NCBI RefSeq assembly: GCF_004125265.1
Contig: NZ_RDTE01000003.1
Coordinates: 868,001-932,000, forward strand
Direction of reading: 5' to 3'
Source: Streptomyces lydicus
GTDB lineage: Bacteria; Actinomycetota; Actinomycetes; Streptomycetales; Streptomycetaceae
DNA length: 64,000 bases
Shown here: piece by piece, positions 23,676-33,711 of the stretch
Numbering within the stretch: position 1 is the first letter of the stretch
How the letters are laid out: each line of letters opens with the position of its first letter
Notes under the pieces: generated by a model
The model's database searches: none
What the model saw: the letters and a program-made list of their open reading frames with translations, nothing else
Told to the model about the DNA's origin: nothing
Made by a program: the position numbers and the translations under genes

Positions 23676-24827
23676 CTACTGGGAAGCGGACCCGCCCCAG
23701 CTCTGGGTGATGGCGAGCTTGGCGTTGCTCTGCTGGGTCTCGGTCGGGAAGTCCGGCGTGCCGGAGACCTTCGGCAGCTTTGCCGCCGCGGTCTTGTCGA
23801 GCTTGCCGGCCTTCTTCATGGCGTCCATCAGGGCCGGGCGGGCGAACCCCTTGAGTCTGAGGTTCTGGCCCTCGGGGCTGTAGAGGTACTCCAGCCACAG
23901 ACGCGCGGCCGCGGGGTGCGGCGCGTCCTTGTTGATGGCCTGCGAGTAGTACTGGGAGAACTTTCCGTCCGAGGGGACCGTGACCTTCCAGTCGATGCCC
24001 TTGGACTTGAGCGCCTCGGTGTACCCGGCGTTCAGGTAGTCCCAGTCGATGCTGATCGGCGTCCGGCCCTTCGCGATGGTGGCCGCGGTGGATTTCACGG
24101 GCGCGAGAACGCCGTCCTTCTTCAGCTTGGTGAAGAAGTCTATGCCGGGCTGGATGTCCTCGAAGGAGCCGCCACGGGCGAGGGCCGCCGCATACACGGC
24201 GCCGAAGGCCGAACCCGCAGTGGTGGGGTCGCCGTTGAGCGCGACCTTCCCCTTGTACTGCGGCTGGAGCAGATCCTTGAAGCTGGTCGGGCAGGTCTGC
24301 ACCCGCTTGGCATCGCAGCCGAAGGAGACATAGCCGCCGTAGTCGTTCGCCCAGCGGCCGATCGAATCTCTTTGGACATCGGGAATGTCGGCGAAACCGG
24401 TGACCATGTACGGCGCGAGCAGCCCGTCCTGGGCGGCGCTCTGCGCGAAGGAGCTGCCGAGGTCGAGGACGTCGGGAGCGTTGCCCTGGTCCTTGCGCGA
24501 GGTGACGGCCTTGATCTCGTCCTGGCTGGCGCCCTTCGGGTTCTCGACCTCGACCTTGATGCCGTACTTCTTGGTGAAGCCGTCGATCAGGGCGCCGTAG
24601 TTGGCCCAGTCGCGGGGCAGCGCGATCGCATGCAGGGTGCCTTCCTTCTTGGCCGCCTCGGCCAGGGCGTCGACGCCGCCCAGGGCGTCGGCCGTGGTCG
24701 CGGTGGCAGCGTTCTTTCCGTCGGCGGTGTTCGCGTCGGAGGCCCCGCCGCATGCGCTGAGGGCAAGTGCGGCGGGGATGGCGAGGACGCCGGTGAGGAC
24801 GGCTGTCCTCGGCGGGAACACGGTCAC
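23676..24827 (-). CDS. ABC-transporter solute-binding lipoprotein
   Basis: The protein has 383 residues. GTG 24827 has GGAG five bases before the spacer AGACC. A lipoprotein signal with lipobox LSAC precedes GGASDANTADGKN. The mature protein resembles iron(III)/spermidine/phosphonate-type binding proteins: EGTLHAIALPRDWANYGALI, NPKGASQDEIKAV, NAPDVLDLGSSFAQSA, SFKDLLQPQYKGKVAL and ARLWLEYLYSPEGQNLRLKG. It would capture a substrate at the membrane surface for an ABC permease. No permease or ATPase gene is adjacent on either side. The substrate is unknown. A palindrome TTGTCTGACAA lies upstream. Confidence 0.9.
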   Translation of the reverse strand: MTVFPPRTAVLTGVLAIPAALALSACGGASDANTADGKNAATATTADALGGVDALAEAAKKEGTLHAIALPRDWANYGALIDGFTKKYGIKVEVENPKGASQDEIKAVTSRKDQGNAPDVLDLGSSFAQSAAQDGLLAPYMVTGFADIPDVQRDSIGRWANDYGGYVSFGCDAKRVQTCPTSFKDLLQPQYKGKVALNGDPTTAGSAFGAVYAAALARGGSFEDIQPGIDFFTKLKKDGVLAPVKSTAATIAKGRTPISIDWDYLNAGYTEALKSKGIDWKVTVPSDGKFSQYYSQAINKDAPHPAAARLWLEYLYSPEGQNLRLKGFARPALMDAMKKAGKLDKTAAAKLPKVSGTPDFPTETQQSNAKLAITQSWGGSASQ

Positions 24828-24919
24828 GGTCTCTCCAGGGGTACGCGCAGAGGGTTGAGGGGGATTCATGCGGGGCCACACAGGGGATGCACGTGGGGGG
24901 TGAGCACCTGTCGGACGGG

Positions 24920-24952
24920 TTGTCTGACAAGTTGGGCCTCAGTACGCCCAAC
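24920..24952. promoter_or_regulatory. two adjacent palindromes upstream of the binding protein
   Basis: TTGTC-T-GACAA (24920-24930) is a perfect 5-1-5 palindrome. Next to it GTTGGGC (24931-24937) pairs with GCCCAAC (24946-24952). They lie about 95 bases upstream of the lipoprotein start in a gap (24828-25155) that has no gene, and could be operators. Confidence 0.45.
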
Positions 24953-25155
24953 TATGGTGTCCGGCAGGTAAACATTGGTAAAAGGACTGACTCCGATTCG
25001 CTCGCGATCGCAGCTCGCGGGGGTCACGACGGCACCTCGTCCGGGCCGGCCGCGCCGCACACTCCGCACACAACTCCGCGCGGCCCGGGAAGCGGAACGG
25101 CGCGGCGCCAGGCGATCGCCGACGGGCCGGGGCGGGCTGCTCCACAGGACACTCC

Positions 25156-25947
25156 CTAGCCGGCCAGGTACTGCCGCAGCAGGTCACGCAGATCGGTCTC
25201 GAACGCGGCGTACCGGCGGCGGAGCCGGTCGCCGGGCCAGGCCTCGGGCAGGAGCTCGGCGGGGAGCAGGGGGTCGGAGAGGAGATGGCGGAGCGCGGCC
25301 GCGGCGATGGTGAAGCGGTCGGCCGGGGCGTCGGCGCGGTCCAGGGCACCGGCCAGGGCGCGGGCGCGGTGTGCCCACCCGATCAGGTCCCACAGCCGGG
25401 CGGCGAGCGCGGCCGGGTCGCCGTCCGGGGCGCCGGCGAGCCAGGTGCACTGCTCGGTGACGACGGCGGGGCGGGGCCGGTCGAGGTTGGCCGGGCGCAG
25501 CCAGCTGCCCTCGCGGAGTTCGGCCAGCCGCAGCTCTGCCATGGCCTGGCGCAGGGCGGTACGTTCGGCGGGCGGCCGGCCCTCCGCCGTGGCGACCACG
25601 GCGATCTCCCAGTCCCCGCTCCAGGGCCGGGTCCTCGGCGTGCGGCTCTCGTCCTGCCGGGCCTGGCGCACCAGGAGGCGGGTGGTGAGGGCATAGGAAC
25701 CGTCGTCCTGCCGCAGGTCGCCCGCGGCCACCATGCGGGAGAGCGCGACCCGGACGGTGCCCTCGGCGATGCCGAACAGCTCGCCCACCCGTACCAGGGC
25801 GCGCGCGGGCAGCCGTGGCGGGTGGTGACCGAGGAGGGTGCTCAGCACGATGGAACGTGCGGTGAGCGGCCGCAGTGCCGGTGCGGCGGCCTCGGTGGCG
25901 TCGGAGGTACCGGTGCCGTGGGAGGTGCCGGTGTGGTCGTCGTTCAT
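25156..25947 (-). CDS. PaaX-family transcriptional regulator
   Basis: The protein has 263 residues from ATG 25947. After a polar N-terminus, LTARSIVLSTLLGHHPPRLP and ALVRVGELFGIAEGTVRVAL SRMVAAGDL give the PaaX winged helix. WSGDWEIAVV begins the central domain, and LPEAWPGDRLRRRYAAFE is the characteristic PaaX C-terminal motif. PaaX repressors respond to phenylacetyl-CoA or related acyl-CoAs. The divergent acyl-CoA dehydrogenase/enoyl-CoA hydratase genes fit an acyl-CoA catabolic target. The shared control region contains a 7-bp tandem repeat. Confidence 0.92.
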   Translation of the reverse strand: MNDDHTGTSHGTGTSDATEAAAPALRPLTARSIVLSTLLGHHPPRLPARALVRVGELFGIAEGTVRVALSRMVAAGDLRQDDGSYALTTRLLVRQARQDESRTPRTRPWSGDWEIAVVATAEGRPPAERTALRQAMAELRLAELREGSWLRPANLDRPRPAVVTEQCTWLAGAPDGDPAALAARLWDLIGWAHRARALAGALDRADAPADRFTIAAAALRHLLSDPLLPAELLPEAWPGDRLRRRYAAFETDLRDLLRQYLAG

Positions 25948-26076
25948 ATGTGCCGGAGATTCTAGGGGGGCGTCTCCCCCGATCGCCGTGGGCCTGCGAC
26001 GCCGGCCGGCGGGACGGCCTTCCGCAGGACAGCGCACACCCCTCTCCGCATGGCAACGGGCATGCCGCATCGCTAT

Positions 26077-26158
26077 GGCTCCCGGCTCCCGGCTCCCGGC
26101 TCCCGGCTCCCGGCTCCCGGCTCCCGGCTCCCGGCTCCCGGCTCCCGGCTCCCGGCTC
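26077..26158. repeat. 7-bp tandem repeat, 11.7 copies, in a divergent promoter region
   Basis: Eleven exact GGCTCCC units plus GGCTC run without a mismatch from 26077 to 26158. They directly abut a TACAAT box (26160-26165) and an imperfect palindrome GTTCAG-ATT-CTGTAAC (26178-26193), ahead of the dehydrogenase ATG at 26202. Perfect identity implies recent or ongoing slippage. Copy changes of 7 bp would move upstream sites relative to the promoter. Confidence 0.9.
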
Positions 26159-26201
26159 TTACAATCTTCCCTCGGCTGTTCAGATTCTGTAACGTCAAGG
26201 T

Positions 26202-27871
26202 ATGACCATCACTCATGAAGTCGTGAATCAGGCCCCGCCGCTGACCGGGTTCAGCGCGGCGGACGAACCGGCCCTGAGCGAGGCGCTGGTCCGGGACGGC
26301 GCCGAGTGGGGCACCCGGGAAGTGACCGAGCTCGGCGCGCTGGCCGGTTCCCCGGAGGTGCAGGAGCAGGCCCGCTCGGCGGAGGAGCAGCCGCCCCGGC
26401 TGCACACCCACGACCGCTTCGGGCACCGCATCGACGAGGTCGCCTTCCACCCCGCCTGGCACCAGCTGATGACCGTCGCGGTGGAACACGGTCTGCACGC
26501 CGCGCCCTGGGCCGACGGCCGTCCCGGGGCGCATCTGGTGCGCGCCGCGAAGTTCTACGTCTGGTCGCAGGCCGAGGCGGGGCACGGCTGCCCGGTCTCG
26601 ATGACGTACGCCGCCGTCCCCGCGCTGCGCGCCGCACCGGACCTCGCCGCACAGTACGAGCCGCTGCTCGCCGCCCGCAGTTACGACTTCGGGCTGCGGG
26701 CGCCGCTGACCAAGTCGGGTCTGATCGCGGGCATGTCGATGACGGAGAAGCAGGGCGGCTCCGACGTACGGGCCAACACCACCCGCGCCGTTCCGGCCGC
26801 CGACGGCACCTACCGCCTCACCGGCCACAAGTGGTTCACCTCCGCGCCGATGAGCGATGTCTTTCTGGCACTGGCACAGACCGCGGAAGGCCTCAGTTGC
26901 TTCCTGGTCCCGAGGGTGCTGCCGGACGGCACGCTCAACGGCATGCGGCTGATGCGGCTCAAGGACAAGCTGGGCAACCGCTCCAACGCGTCCTCCGAGA
27001 TCGAGTACGACGAGGCGGTGGCCTGGCCGGTCGGCGAGCCGGGCCGCGGGGTGCGGACCATCGTCGAGATGGTGAACATGACCCGGCTGGACTGTGTGCT
27101 GGGGTCGGCCGCCGGGATGCGGGCGGGGCTGCGGCAGGCGCTGCACCACACCGCGCACCGGCAGGCCTTCGGACGGGAGCTGGACCGGCAGCCGCTGATG
27201 CGCTCGGTGCTCGCCGACCTGGCGGTGGAGTCGGAGGCGGCGACGGTGCTGGGGATGCGGCTGGCGAGCGCGGTGGACCGGTCGCAGGCCGGGGACGCCG
27301 CCGAGACGGCGCTGCGGCGGCTGGCGCTGGCGGCCGGGAAGTACTGGGTGTGCAAGCGGGGCAGCACCCATGCGGCGGAGGCACTGGAGTGCCTGGGCGG
27401 CAACGGCTACGTCGAGGAATCCGGCATGCCGCGGCTCTACCGGGAGGCGCCGCTGCTGTCGATCTGGGAGGGCTCGGGGAACGTCGCCGCGCTCGATGTG
27501 CTGCGGGCGCTGGGCAAGGAGCCGACCGCGCTGGACGCGTTCTTCGCGGAGGTGGAGACCGCGGCGGGCGCCGACCGCCGGCTGGACGCGGCGGTGGCCG
27601 GGGTCCGCAAGATGCTCGGCGGGCTCGCCGATCCGGAGCGGGCGCAGCTGATGGCGCGGTCGCTGGCGGAGCGGATGGCGCTGCTGCTGCAGGGGTCACT
27701 GCTGGTGCGGTACAGCCACCCGGCGGTGGCCGATGCGTTCTGCGCCTCGCGGCTCGACGGGGAGTGGGGCAATGCCTTCGGCACCCTGCCGGCCGGCACC
27801 GACCTGACCGCGATCCTGGAGCGCGCCCGGCCGGGCACACCGGACGCGGAGACGGCCGGGAGCGCGGCCTG

Positions 27872-27872
<1 letters not shown>
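26202..27872 (+). CDS. AidB-like acyl-CoA dehydrogenase
   Basis: The protein has 556 residues, close to E. coli AidB (541). Diagnostic blocks are GMSMTEKQGGSDVRANTTRA (FAD/substrate region), GHKWFTSAPMSDVFL, NRSNASSEIEYDEAVAWPVG, RQAFGRELDRQPLMR, and ALECLGGNGYVEESGMPRLYREAP with SIWEGSGN. Known AidB proteins bind FAD, show weak isovaleryl-CoA dehydrogenase activity and bind DNA during the alkylation response. Here the stop overlaps the start of an enoyl-CoA hydratase (TGATG) and the gene faces a PaaX regulator, so a catabolic role in branched or short acyl-CoA oxidation is equally likely. Confidence 0.93.
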
Positions 27873-28645
<773 letters not shown>

Positions 28646-28768
28646 ACGGGCGTCAGGGGGGCACTGCGGTCTGCGAACATGACCGTCTCTCGCCTACGGT
28701 GCTCCGCACAACCGCCACCTCCCCTGCCAACCTGCCCCGACCGCCCGACCGCCCGAGGAGCGCATTCC

Positions 28769-29275
28769 ATGACCGACCTCAACTACCCGGAAGTGGGCGG
28801 CACTCGGCGCACTCCGCTGCCGTCCGGCTATCACCACCTCCACGAGGAGTTGCCGATCGGCCGCGGCCCGGCGGTGCTGGCCGCGGCGGGCGAGGCGATC
28901 ACCACCTTCCGGATGCATCGCGCGGCCGGCGCCCGCATCAGGGCCGAGGCCTCGCGGGCCGCGCCGGGGGTGGGTGTCGAGGTGTCGCTGGGCATCGGTC
29001 CGTTCCGGCTGCGGGCACCGTGCGGCGTGGTGTGGACGGTCGCCGAGGAGGACCGGATCGGCTTCGGGTACGGGGCGAGGAAGGGTCATCCCGAGTGCGG
29101 CGAGGAGGCGTTCGTCGCCGAGCTGCGCCCCGACGGCTCGGTGTGGTTCACCGTGACCGCCTTCAGCCGGCCCGCCCTGGCGGTCACCCGGCTCGCCGGC
29201 CCGCTGGTGCCCGTGTTCCAGCGTCGGTACGCGCGCCACCTGGGCCGGACGCTGCGTCGCCTGGCGAACCCGTGA
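28769..29275 (+). CDS. DUF1990 family protein
   Basis: The protein has 168 residues from ATG 28769, following GAGGAG. The sequence starts TDLNYPEVGGTR, has AITTFRMHRAAGARIRAE, and ends with a basic helix FQRRYARHLGRTLRRL. LRAPCGVVWTVAEEDRIGFG and GHPECGEEAFVAEL are typical of DUF1990 proteins, whose plant homologues are also unassigned. The fold is probably a single SRPBCC-like beta-grip. It has no clear operon partner. Confidence 0.85.
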   Translation: MTDLNYPEVGGTRRTPLPSGYHHLHEELPIGRGPAVLAAAGEAITTFRMHRAAGARIRAEASRAAPGVGVEVSLGIGPFRLRAPCGVVWTVAEEDRIGFGYGARKGHPECGEEAFVAELRPDGSVWFTVTAFSRPALAVTRLAGPLVPVFQRRYARHLGRTLRRLANP

Positions 29276-29524
29276 TGGTGCGCTGAGCCCGCCCTGCCGG
29301 GCGAGGTCCGGGTATCCCCCGGGCACAGCGGTCGGGTGCACGCTCTCACCGTCTGTTCGAGCATCCGCTCACCGCCCGTTTCGAGGATCCGCTCACCGCC
29401 TGATGGCCCCTGGAATACGCTTTGTTACCGGCGCGTAGCGGTAGGGGTGGTGATCGCCATACGTCCACCTCGGCTTCATCATTTCGTCACCATCACCTCT
29501 GCCGATCGTGAAAGAAAACCAGGC

Positions 29525-30745
29525 ATGTGTGAAGACGAAATGATCCCGCCGCAGGCGGACATGACCGAGCGGGAGTGGCTGGGGACCGGCTCGGCGACGA
29601 CGGCCGGCGGGACGCCGGTGCGTACGACGGGGCGCGTTCCGCAGTGGGTGAACCGGCGGACCCTGCTGGGCGGCGCGATGGCCGGTGCGGCGCTCGCGGT
29701 GCTGCCGTCGCCGGCCCAGTCACCCGCGTCCGCCACGCCCCGCCGCCAGCCCCCCGGCGCCTTTCCGTTCCCCGAACACCCCAACGGCAAGGGCGAGTTC
29801 GCGGTTCTGGTCACCGGTGACGCGGGGACGGGGGACGAGGCGCAGTATGCGGTGGCGTCCGCCGCGCGGGATATCTGCAAGAGCGAGGGCATCGGCCTCG
29901 CGGTGGGACTCGGCGACAATATTTACGAGAACGGTCCGGAGTCCGATGACGATTCCGAGTTCCAGGACAAGTTCGAGAAGCCGAACAGCGGCATTGATGT
30001 GCCCTGGCTGATGGTGCTGGGCAACCACGACTGCTCGGGGCTGATCCCCGGCAGCGGCGGCGACCCCTCGCGCGGTGACCGCGAGGTCGCCTATGCCGCC
30101 ACCTCACGGCGCTGGTACATGCCCGGCCGCTACTACAGCGTGCCGCTGCCGGCCGCCGATCCGCTGGTGGAGTTCTTCGCGATCGACACCATCCCGTGGT
30201 CGTCGTACGTCGCCCAGCTCGACCCGTACTACCGGTGGGACGGGCCGTACATGCGCGAGCAGCGAAGCTGGCTGGACGGTGCGCTGCGCGCCTCGCGGGC
30301 CCGCTGGAAGGTGGTCTTCGGACACCACCCGTACCTCAACAACGGCAAGCACGGCAGCGCCGGTTCCTATGACGGTTTCGAGATCGGGAACTACACCAGC
30401 GGTGTCCACCTGAAGGACATGTACGAGAAGGTGGTGTGCGGGCGGGCCGATCTGATTCTGTCCGGCCACGACCACACACTGCAGATCCTGGAGCCCACGG
30501 CCCGTACGGGCGGCACCCGGCAGGTGGTGTGCGGCGCGTCGGCCAAGACGGAGGACGGCACGGCACACTTCCACAACCCGGCGGCCTGGCAGAACTTCTC
30601 CGACCACGGGTTCATGGTCCTGAAGGTGTCCGGCGCGCGGCTGACCATCGACGCGTACACGGTCGATGTGGCGACGCGGAAGGCCACTCTGCGGCACCGT
30701 GCCCGGCAGACCCGGCCGGTCGCAGCGGCACCAGCACACGCCTGA
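29525..30745 (+). CDS. exported metallophosphoesterase (purple acid phosphatase-like)
   Basis: The protein has 406 residues from ATG 29525. The polar N-terminus is followed by a Tat-like signal, VNRRTLLGGAMAGAALAVLP. Metal-binding motifs are present in order: VTGDAGTGDE, GLGDNIYENG, LGNHDCSG, FGHHPYLNNGKHG and LSGHDHTLQ. This is the calcineurin-like phosphoesterase fold, close to tartrate-resistant acid phosphatases, with YYSVPL and WDGPYMREQRSWLDGALRAS. It should release phosphate from organic esters outside the cell. No classical PHO box could be confirmed upstream. The ribosome site is weak. Confidence 0.92.
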   Translation: MCEDEMIPPQADMTEREWLGTGSATTAGGTPVRTTGRVPQWVNRRTLLGGAMAGAALAVLPSPAQSPASATPRRQPPGAFPFPEHPNGKGEFAVLVTGDAGTGDEAQYAVASAARDICKSEGIGLAVGLGDNIYENGPESDDDSEFQDKFEKPNSGIDVPWLMVLGNHDCSGLIPGSGGDPSRGDREVAYAATSRRWYMPGRYYSVPLPAADPLVEFFAIDTIPWSSYVAQLDPYYRWDGPYMREQRSWLDGALRASRARWKVVFGHHPYLNNGKHGSAGSYDGFEIGNYTSGVHLKDMYEKVVCGRADLILSGHDHTLQILEPTARTGGTRQVVCGASAKTEDGTAHFHNPAAWQNFSDHGFMVLKVSGARLTIDAYTVDVATRKATLRHRARQTRPVAAAPAHA

Positions 30746-31130
30746 GAGCGGGGGCCGTCCCGGGGTGGGGTGACGCGCGCCCGGGACGGCTCACCGGACG
30801 GGGCGGGACCGGGCGGACGGGGCGGGGCCGGGCGGGACGTGACAAGAGCGGACGGCGGCCGGACGGCGACTACGCGCCGCGGACGGCGGTGGACGGCCGC
30901 CGAACGGTGCCGGCGCAGGGCCCCCACCGGCCCGTTCACCCCTCTTCCCTGCCCCTGGACGGCATCCGGAGCATCGGACATGCGGGCCTTCCGGCGCGCG
31001 CCTAGGGTGAGCGCATGGCCGCGTTCCGGTGGATATCGGCCCCGGTCAACGGCCCGCGACCGTGGGCACGAGGCAGGCTCGGCCCGGCGTCGCCGGCCAC
31101 TGTCGCGCTGTGCCGATGCCGCGGCCGCGC

Positions 31131-31226
31131 GCGTGCGGAGGTTCTGCGGCCCCTGCGTGTGGAGGTTCCGCGCCATATGCGTGCGGACGTTCTGCGATGC
31201 CTGCGTGTGGAGGTTCCGCGCCGCCC
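31131..31226. repeat. 24-bp repeat, four copies, upstream of and in frame with the phosphatase
   Basis: Four imperfect 24-bp units begin at 31131, 31155, 31179 and 31203 (gcgtgtggaggttccgcgcc core). The period is a multiple of three, and the frame continues into the phosphatase gene as ACGGSAAP, ACGGSAPY, ACGRSAMP, ACGGSAPP. The remaining 30746-31130 is G-rich and shows no gene. Confidence 0.8.
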
Positions 31227-31247
31227 GGCCCCCAGGCATGGCGCGCC

Positions 31248-33392
31248 ATGACCGACGTCCCCCCGCACCCGTTCGACGAGGGCTACGACCCCCGGTCCAA
31301 CCGGGACTGGCGCCTCGTCGAGGAGGACGCGCCCGGGGTGTCGCACCATGAGCCGATCGGACTGCGCGAACGGCTCTCGCTCAACCGGATGGGCACCTTC
31401 GACTGGGACCTGGACCGCGGCTTCATGGAGCTGGACCCCGGTGCCATGGACGTCTTCGATCTGCGCCCGGAGGAATACGACGGCGCGCCGGCGTCCCTGG
31501 TCACACGGGTGCCGCCGGCCGAGGGCCGCCGGCTGGACGAGGCGCTTTCCCAGGCCCTGCTGGACGGTCACTCGTCCTACGGCGCCTACTTCCGGGTCCA
31601 GTGCCGCGACGGGACCCAGCGCTGGACACACTCCCAGGGCCGGATTCTGCACACCGCTGACGGGGTGCCGTACCGGGTCATCGGCATCGTCCGGGAGGCG
31701 ACCAGCGAACTGGCGGACTCCGCGCTGCTGCGCTCCCTCCAGCAGGAGCGGCAGCGGCAGACGGTGATGGTGCAGCAGACCACCGCCGCGCTTTCCCGTG
31801 CGCTGTCGGTCAATGACGTGACCCGGGTGCTCACCGGCACCGGCGGCGCCCGGCGGTTCGGCGCGGACGGCCTGGTCCTCGGCCTGGTCGCGAACGACCG
31901 GTTCGAGGTCATCGCCACCGCCGGGCTGGAGGGCGAGGTGCCCGACGACATGATGACCTCGCGGCTCGACGACGCCCTGCCGCTGGCCGACGCGGCGCGC
32001 TCGCGGCGCCCCATCTTCCTCGGCACCCGCGGCGAGCTGATCGCCCGCTTCCCGCGGCTGCGCCCCTACACCGGGGTGCTCCCGGCGGGCAGCGCCGCGT
32101 TTTTGCCGCTGGTCGCGCAGAACGCCGTCATCGGGGCGCTGGGGCTGTTCAACTCCGAGCCGACGGTGCAGTCGCCGGAGGCCAGGAACCTGGCACTGGC
32201 GCTGGCCGGTGTCGTCGCGCAGTCGGTGCAGCGGGCGACCCTCTTCGACCAGGAGCGGGAGTTCGCGACGGGGCTGCAGGCGACGATGCTGCCGCGGCGG
32301 CTCCCGCCCATCGAGGGCGGCGCGGTCACCGTCCGCTACCACCCGGCGAGCGTCGGGCGGGACATCGGCGGGGACTGGTACGACGTGATCGCACTGCCCC
32401 AGGGGCGGACCGGGCTGGTGGTGGGCGACGTACAGGGCCATGACACCCATGCGGCCGCGGTGATGGGCCAGCTGCGCATCGCCCTGCGGGCCTACGCCAG
32501 CGAGGGGCACTCACCGGAGACCGTGCTGGTACGGGCGTCCCGGTTCCTGGCGGAGCTGGACACCGAGCGGTTCGCGACCTGCACGTATATCCAGGCCGAT
32601 ATGGAATCGGGAGCGCTGCACCTCGCCCGGGCCGGCCACCTCGGCCCGCTGATCAGCAACAGCTCCCGGCACATCGACTGGCCCGAGGTCCGCGGCGGGC
32701 TGCCGCTCGGTCTGGCCACGGTCTTCGGGCACGACCACTTCCCGGAGACCCAGCTGTTCCTGGAGCCCGGGTCGACGCTGCTGCTGTGCACCGACGGCCT
32801 GGTCGAACAGCCCGGCCAGGACATCTCCCGCGGTATCGACGCACTGTCCGCGGCGGTCCGCACCGGGCCCACGGACCTGGAGGCGCTTGCCGACCGGCTC
32901 TCGGACCATCTGTGGGCCGACCCCGGCTCGGAGGACGATATGGCCCTCCTGCTCCTGCACCGGCTGCCGGGTTCCGGCGGCGTCACCACCCCACGACTGC
33001 GCCTGCACGTCCATCAGGCCGACCCGTCGGGCACCGCCGAGGTCCGCTCCGCGCTGCGCCGCACGCTGGACCAGTGGCGGGCGGGCGCCGTCATGCACAA
33101 CATCGAGGTCGCCGCCTCCGAGCTGATCGCCAACGCGCTGACCCACACCGAGAGCGGCGCCCTGGTCTCCATGGAACTGCTGCCGGGCGCCCCGCGCCGG
33201 ATCCGGCTGGAGGTCGAGGACCGTTCCAGCCGGTGGCCGCGGCGGCGCAGCCCCGGCGAGACCGCCACCTCCGGGCGCGGGCTGATGCTGGTCGAGGCGC
33301 TGGCGGACGAATGGGGCGCCGAACCGCGTGGCGCGGGCAAGGCGCTGTGGTGTGAGTTCGCGGTACCGGACGGCCAGGAGACGGTGTGGTGA
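31248..33392 (+). CDS. PAS-GAF-SpoIIE (PP2C) phosphatase with C-terminal ATPase domain
   Basis: The protein has 714 residues from ATG 31248. A PAS-like domain (about 35-160) contains MGTFDWDLDRGFMELD and WTHSQGRI. A GAF domain (about 180-325) follows. The PP2C/SpoIIE phosphatase (about 335-555) has GGDWYDVIALPQG, VVGDVQGHDTHAA, CTDGLVEQPG and EDDMALLLL. An RsbW-like ATPase (about 575-710) has ELIANALTHT and SGRGLMLVEALADEWG. Such proteins dephosphorylate anti-sigma antagonists, and the ATPase half may itself be an anti-sigma kinase. A close paralogue lies at 46124-48187. An upstream in-frame extension through a Cys/Gly repeat is possible. Confidence 0.93.
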   Translation: MTDVPPHPFDEGYDPRSNRDWRLVEEDAPGVSHHEPIGLRERLSLNRMGTFDWDLDRGFMELDPGAMDVFDLRPEEYDGAPASLVTRVPPAEGRRLDEALSQALLDGHSSYGAYFRVQCRDGTQRWTHSQGRILHTADGVPYRVIGIVREATSELADSALLRSLQQERQRQTVMVQQTTAALSRALSVNDVTRVLTGTGGARRFGADGLVLGLVANDRFEVIATAGLEGEVPDDMMTSRLDDALPLADAARSRRPIFLGTRGELIARFPRLRPYTGVLPAGSAAFLPLVAQNAVIGALGLFNSEPTVQSPEARNLALALAGVVAQSVQRATLFDQEREFATGLQATMLPRRLPPIEGGAVTVRYHPASVGRDIGGDWYDVIALPQGRTGLVVGDVQGHDTHAAAVMGQLRIALRAYASEGHSPETVLVRASRFLAELDTERFATCTYIQADMESGALHLARAGHLGPLISNSSRHIDWPEVRGGLPLGLATVFGHDHFPETQLFLEPGSTLLLCTDGLVEQPGQDISRGIDALSAAVRTGPTDLEALADRLSDHLWADPGSEDDMALLLLHRLPGSGGVTTPRLRLHVHQADPSGTAEVRSALRRTLDQWRAGAVMHNIEVAASELIANALTHTESGALVSMELLPGAPRRIRLEVEDRSSRWPRRRSPGETATSGRGLMLVEALADEWGAEPRGAGKALWCEFAVPDGQETVW

Positions 33393-33711
33393 ACACCGGG
33401 TCCGACGCAGCGTGCTGACGGTGAAGGTGAGGCTGAGGGTGACGGGCCGCCAACTGGGCTGCCGGGTCAGGGGAATGGGCTTCTGCTCCGGGCCCGGCAG
33501 TGGCCGAGCCGACCAACCTGGCCGTTGGCCGACTCGACCTGACCGGAACGTACACCTTCACGTCCGTGACGCAAACCGCTCCGGCGCATGCGCCCTCCCG
33601 GGGCGTCCGTTTCCGCCACCTGGCCCGGTCTTCTGCCACCGGTTCAGGTGTGCGGCGCCGGCTCGGTTCCGGACTCGGATCCCGACGCCGGCTCAGTTCT
33701 CCGGTACCGGC
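33393..33711. other. convergent intergenic region
   Basis: About 320 bases between the phosphatase (plus) and the aldehyde dehydrogenase (minus). It contains short CCGGCTC(A/G)GTTC repeats around 33657-33712 but no gene or clear long hairpin. Confidence 0.4.

Noticed and set aside
26077..26158. CRISPR-like repeat
   Set aside because: The unit is 7 bp with no spacers, so it is a simple tandem repeat.
29470..29525. Possible PHO box upstream of the metallophosphoesterase
   Set aside because: TCGTCACCATCACC only loosely resembles the GTTCACC repeats of PhoP sites; the spacing is wrong.
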